Assembly (NCBI RefSeq): GCF_015674855.1
Contig: NZ_JADMLG010000005.1
Span: 124,001 to 188,000, forward strand
Length of the DNA stretch: 64,000 bases
Direction of reading: 5' to 3'
Origin: Nocardia bovistercoris
GTDB lineage: Bacteria > Actinomycetota > Actinomycetes > Mycobacteriales > Mycobacteriaceae
Part shown: positions 61,431-64,000 of the stretch, piece by piece
Numbering within the stretch: position 1 is the stretch's first letter
How the letters are laid out: each line of letters opens with the position of its first letter
Made by a program: the position numbers and the translations under genes
Notes under the pieces: model-generated
What the model was told of the DNA's origin: nothing
The model's input: only the letters and a program-made list of their open reading frames with translations
The model's database searches: none

Positions 61431-61482
61431 GCGTATGCCGCAGCGGTGATGCGAACGCGTATGCCGCAGCGGTGATGCGAAC
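61431..61482 (+). repeat. 26-bp direct repeat after the kinase gene
   Basis: Two exact copies (61431-61456 and 61457-61482) starting GCGTATGCCGCAGCGG, immediately after the kinase stop. A third, degenerate copy may overlap the stop codon region. Confidence 0.8.
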
Positions 61483-61671
61483 GCAAATCGGCTCAGCGGG
61501 CAATATACCCGCGGTGAACCCGGCAGTGACGCGCCTGCGGATCGACTCAGCGGTCATGTGACCGCGCGAATGAGCTCAGCGGTGGAGCGACCGTCGACGG
61601 CCCCGGCGGTGGTGCCCCCGCAAGCGGGTTGGACGGCTATGTGACCGCGGCTGACTCAGCTGTCCTGCGGC

Positions 61672-62313
61672 CTAATCGATACGGCGGCGATGCGCCCAGC
61701 GGGTCAGGGCATTGCGATTGGACTGCTGGGTCTTGCGCAACACGTTGGAGGCGTGCGTCTCCACCGTCTTCACCGAGATGAACAGGTTCTCGGCGATCTC
61801 GCGGTAGGTGTAGCCGCGCGCGAGCAACCGCAGCACCTCGAGTTCGCGGGGCGTCAGCGAATCCAGTTCGGGGTCGAGCGGCGGTTCCGGCACCGGTGAG
61901 CGCCCGGTGAAGGAGTCGAGGACGAATCCGGCCAGCCGCGGACTGAACACCGCGTCACCGCCTGCGACCCGCCGGATGCCGTCGGCGAGTTCGGCTCCCG
62001 AGATCGTCTTGGTGACATAGCCGCGCGCACCCGCGCGAATCACCGCGATCACGTCCTCGGCCGCGTCGGACACGCTCAACGCCAAGCAGACCGGACCGTC
62101 CTGGATGCCTGCCAGCACCGCGACACCGCCACCGTCGGGCATGTGCACATCGAGCAGCACCACATCCGGCTTCGCCGCGGCGATACCGGCGATGGCCTCG
62201 GCCACCCCGCCCGCCTCGCCGACCACCTCCATATCCGGCTCGCGACCGAGTTCGGCGCGTACCCCCGAGCGGAACACCGCGTGATCATCGACGAGAAAGA
62301 CCCGCACGGTCAC
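61672..62313 (-). CDS. NarL/LuxR-type response regulator
   Basis: A 213-residue response regulator. The receiver has acidic Asp9/Asp10, phosphoacceptor Asp55 (LLDVHMPD) and Lys in YVTKTI. The DNA-binding part is a LuxR HTH (LTPRELEVLRLLARGYTYRE, then SVKTVETHASNVLRKT). It starts at a GTG with GGAGAAG upstream. The cognate kinase is the PspC-like histidine kinase 570 bp upstream. Regulated genes are unknown. Confidence 0.92.
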   Translation of the reverse strand: MTVRVFLVDDHAVFRSGVRAELGREPDMEVVGEAGGVAEAIAGIAAAKPDVVLLDVHMPDGGGVAVLAGIQDGPVCLALSVSDAAEDVIAVIRAGARGYVTKTISGAELADGIRRVAGGDAVFSPRLAGFVLDSFTGRSPVPEPPLDPELDSLTPRELEVLRLLARGYTYREIAENLFISVKTVETHASNVLRKTQQSNRNALTRWAHRRRID

Positions 62314-62883
62314 CTATCTTCTCCTCACTTCGGCGATTACACCACCCGAATTCCTCGATCGCCCGTGAACGATCCGCGCGTCATCGGTATCACACGCGAA
62401 CGACCTGCTCCGACAGCGCTGTTCACGCGACGCCGACCGTCCGCCTTCGGTCGCGCCGAGCGCCTCCGACGCCTGCTCGTCGCGCGCCTCACCGCGAACC
62501 GGCGGGCTCGGTTCCGCGAATTCGCACACGGGACATGGGTTACGCGGCAAGTGTGGGCACACGGTGATCGGGACGGTCGAGCGCGCGCCACCGCCGCCGC
62601 GCCGATTTCCGCCGCATCGCGTGGGATTCACTTCCCGCGCCCGACCACGCCCGAGGCAACGCCGATTTCCGCCGTATCGTGTGGGATCCGCTTCCCGCGC
62701 CCGACCACGCCCGAGGCAACGCCGATTTCCGCCGCATCGCGTGGGATCCGCTTCCTGCGCCCGGTCACAACCAACGCAACGCCGATCACCACCGCATCGC
62801 GTGGGATTCACTTCCTGCGCCCGGTCACGACCAACGCAACGCCGATCACCGCCACATCGCGTAGGTTTCACTTCTGCGCTCGG
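62314..62883. repeat. Region between histidine kinase and response regulator with five 60-bp repeats
   Basis: From about 62598 to 62897, units repeat every 60 bp (AACGCCGATTTCCGCCGCATC-type start), five full or near-full copies at 62598, 62658, 62718, 62778 and 62838, with a half-unit that reaches into the 3' end of the kinase gene. The rest (62314-62597) holds no recognised gene. A continuous minus-strand frame (62871-62314) encodes 20-residue repeats with PTRCGG and RRC; whether it is a gene is doubtful. Confidence 0.75.
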
Positions 62884-64000
62884 TCACGACCAAGGCAGCG
62901 CCGGTTCCCGCACCTCAGCGGGATCGTGTTCCGCCGCGTCGTTCTTCTCCGCCGCGGAGTCCTGCTCGTCCGCACCGGAATCCGTGCGCGGCATGATGAT
63001 CCGCACCTCGGTGCCGCGTCCGCGCGTGGAAAGAATCTCCACCTGACCGCCGCGCCGCTCGATCCGACCGCGAATGGATTTGGCCAGACCCTGGCGGTCC
63101 TGCGCGACCGTCTCCACCTCGAAACCTTTACCGCGATCGCGCACGAACACACTCACCTGATGCGGTTCGACCTCGGCGAACAGGTCGATACTCGGCACGC
63201 CCGCGTGTTTGGCCGCGTTCACCAGCGCCTCCCGGCTCGCACCGAGCAGCGCCGTGAAATGTTCCTTCGGCAGCCCGCAGCCGGTGTCGCCGGTGTCCAT
63301 CGACACATCGCCGACCGTCACCGGCGCGACCTGCACGCCGTGCTGATCCTCCACCTCACCGGCGATGGTGCGCAGCGCCGCGGCCAGACTCGACTGTGCG
63401 GGACCCGCGTCCTCGAACAGCCATTTGCGCAGCTCCCGCTCCTGGGAGCGGGCGAGCCGGGTGACCTCCTGCGGATCGTCGGCCTGCCGCTGGATCAGCG
63501 CGAGCGTCTGCAACACCGAATCGTGCAGGTGGGACGCGATCTCCTCGCGTTCCTCGTTGCGGATGCGCGCGGCGCGCTCGGCGTTGAGCGCACGCATCAT
63601 GCGCAGCCACAGCGGCACCGTGAGCAGCCCGGCCCCGCCCAGCGCGACGCCGACCGCGAGCAGCGCGGAACCGAGCGACCCGAGATCGATCCTGGCCAGC
63701 ACCACGACACCGAGTCCGAGCACGATCATGGTGATCCCGGCGACGATGCGCGCCCAGGTGACCACCGAAGGACGCGCGGGCAGGCCGAGCAGCGAACGCG
63801 GCCCCTCGGTGTCGTACTCGCGCCACACCATGGCCGCGCCCAGCGCGACCACCACGATCGGGACGATGATCTTCGCCGCGATCGTCCCGCTCATCAACCA
63901 CGAAACGGCGACGGCCGAGCCGAGCCCGAGCAGCGCGAGACCCACCGCCTGCCTGCGCTCGGTAGGCGACGGCCGGGCCGAATCCGCACCGCCCGGCGTG
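62884..64000 (-). CDS. Histidine kinase with PspC-type N-terminal membrane part (5' end beyond window)
   Basis: A truncated sensor kinase; the start codon lies past the right edge, and an internal GTG at 63945 is not the start because the frame stays open. At least three hydrophobic segments are seen upstream of the cytoplasmic part. The HisKA_3 phospho-acceptor is in SHLHDSVLQTL (His141 from the internal GTG), and the HATPase segment has EALVNAAKHAG (N box) and RGKGFE (G1). Partner of the response regulator at 61672-62313. PspC-HK fusions are typical of actinobacteria and sense envelope stress. Confidence 0.88.
   Translation of the reverse strand, partial: TPGGADSARPSPTERRQAVGLALLGLGSAVAVSWLMSGTIAAKIIVPIVVVALGAAMVWREYDTEGPRSLLGLPARPSVVTWARIVAGITMIVLGLGVVVLARIDLGSLGSALLAVGVALGGAGLLTVPLWLRMMRALNAERAARIRNEEREEIASHLHDSVLQTLALIQRQADDPQEVTRLARSQERELRKWLFEDAGPAQSSLAAALRTIAGEVEDQHGVQVAPVTVGDVSMDTGDTGCGLPKEHFTALLGASREALVNAAKHAGVPSIDLFAEVEPHQVSVFVRDRGKGFEVETVAQDRQGLAKSIRGRIERRGGQVEILSTRGRGTEVRIIMPRTDSGADEQDSAAEKNDAAEHDPAEVREPALPWS

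Overview
The window is chromosomal DNA of a high-GC actinobacterium of the order Mycobacteriales, most likely Nocardia or a close relative. Three things point there: strongly GC-biased third codon positions, a gene order that follows Mycobacterium tuberculosis Rv3303c-Rv3319 and then Rv3330, Rv3335c-Rv3336c, Rv3339c-Rv3341, and actinobacterial hallmarks (SAM-IV riboswitch, ImuA'/ImuB/DnaE2 mutasome, mycobacterial-type LexA boxes, type VII secretion proteins, SatS-like protein). No rRNA, tRNA, insertion sequence, prophage or CRISPR array was seen.

Layout. 1-3.7 kb: a truncated PLP aminotransferase, a membrane protein with heptapeptide repeats and a secreted Pro/Thr/Gly-rich protein. 3.7-24.3 kb: a conserved housekeeping block with lpdA, a gamma-glutamylcyclotransferase-like gene, amiA1-amiB1, a crotonase, and nucleoside/pyrimidine salvage genes (deoD, pmmB, upp, add, deoA, cdd), ending in sdhCDAB. 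Inside it, between upp and satS, where M. tuberculosis has sapM, sits a four-gene type VII-associated cassette: an EspC-like protein, a WXG/NlpC-P60 hydrolase and two YbaB-like proteins. 24.3-38.9 kb: an accessory stretch with hydrolases, radC, an orphan VapB, phenylalanine hydroxylase, two TetR regulators, a DHA2 pump, a D,D-carboxypeptidase, a YihY-type membrane protein, trpS, an xthA-ribonuclease-barstar operon and a second MFS pump. 39-46 kb: icd, a third pump with a divergent TetR, and SAM-IV riboswitch-metY-metX. 46-50.9 kb: a lipoprotein, a hydrolase, trmL, and DUF167, DUF4349 and M48 genes. 50.9-60.0 kb: an SOS region holding dnaE2, a LexA-boxed gene of unknown function, an SDR, a small beta-rich protein and imuA'-imuB. 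60.0-64 kb: a Ser/Thr kinase and a two-component system truncated by the right edge.

How the genes work together. add, deoD, deoA, cdd, upp and pmmB can recycle nucleosides and their sugars. sdhCDAB and icd serve the TCA cycle, and metY-metX form the sulfhydrylation route to methionine under SAM control. Three LexA-box candidates tie dnaE2, imuA'-imuB and an uncharacterised 151-residue protein into one DNA-damage regulon.

Two themes recur. At least twelve genes have a TANNNT hexamer 6-8 nt before the start codon, the signature of leaderless transcription, and this fixed several start choices. Tandem repeats of 18 to 60 bp are unusually common between genes and inside genes, including in-frame repeats within DnaE2, a TetR regulator and a membrane protein.
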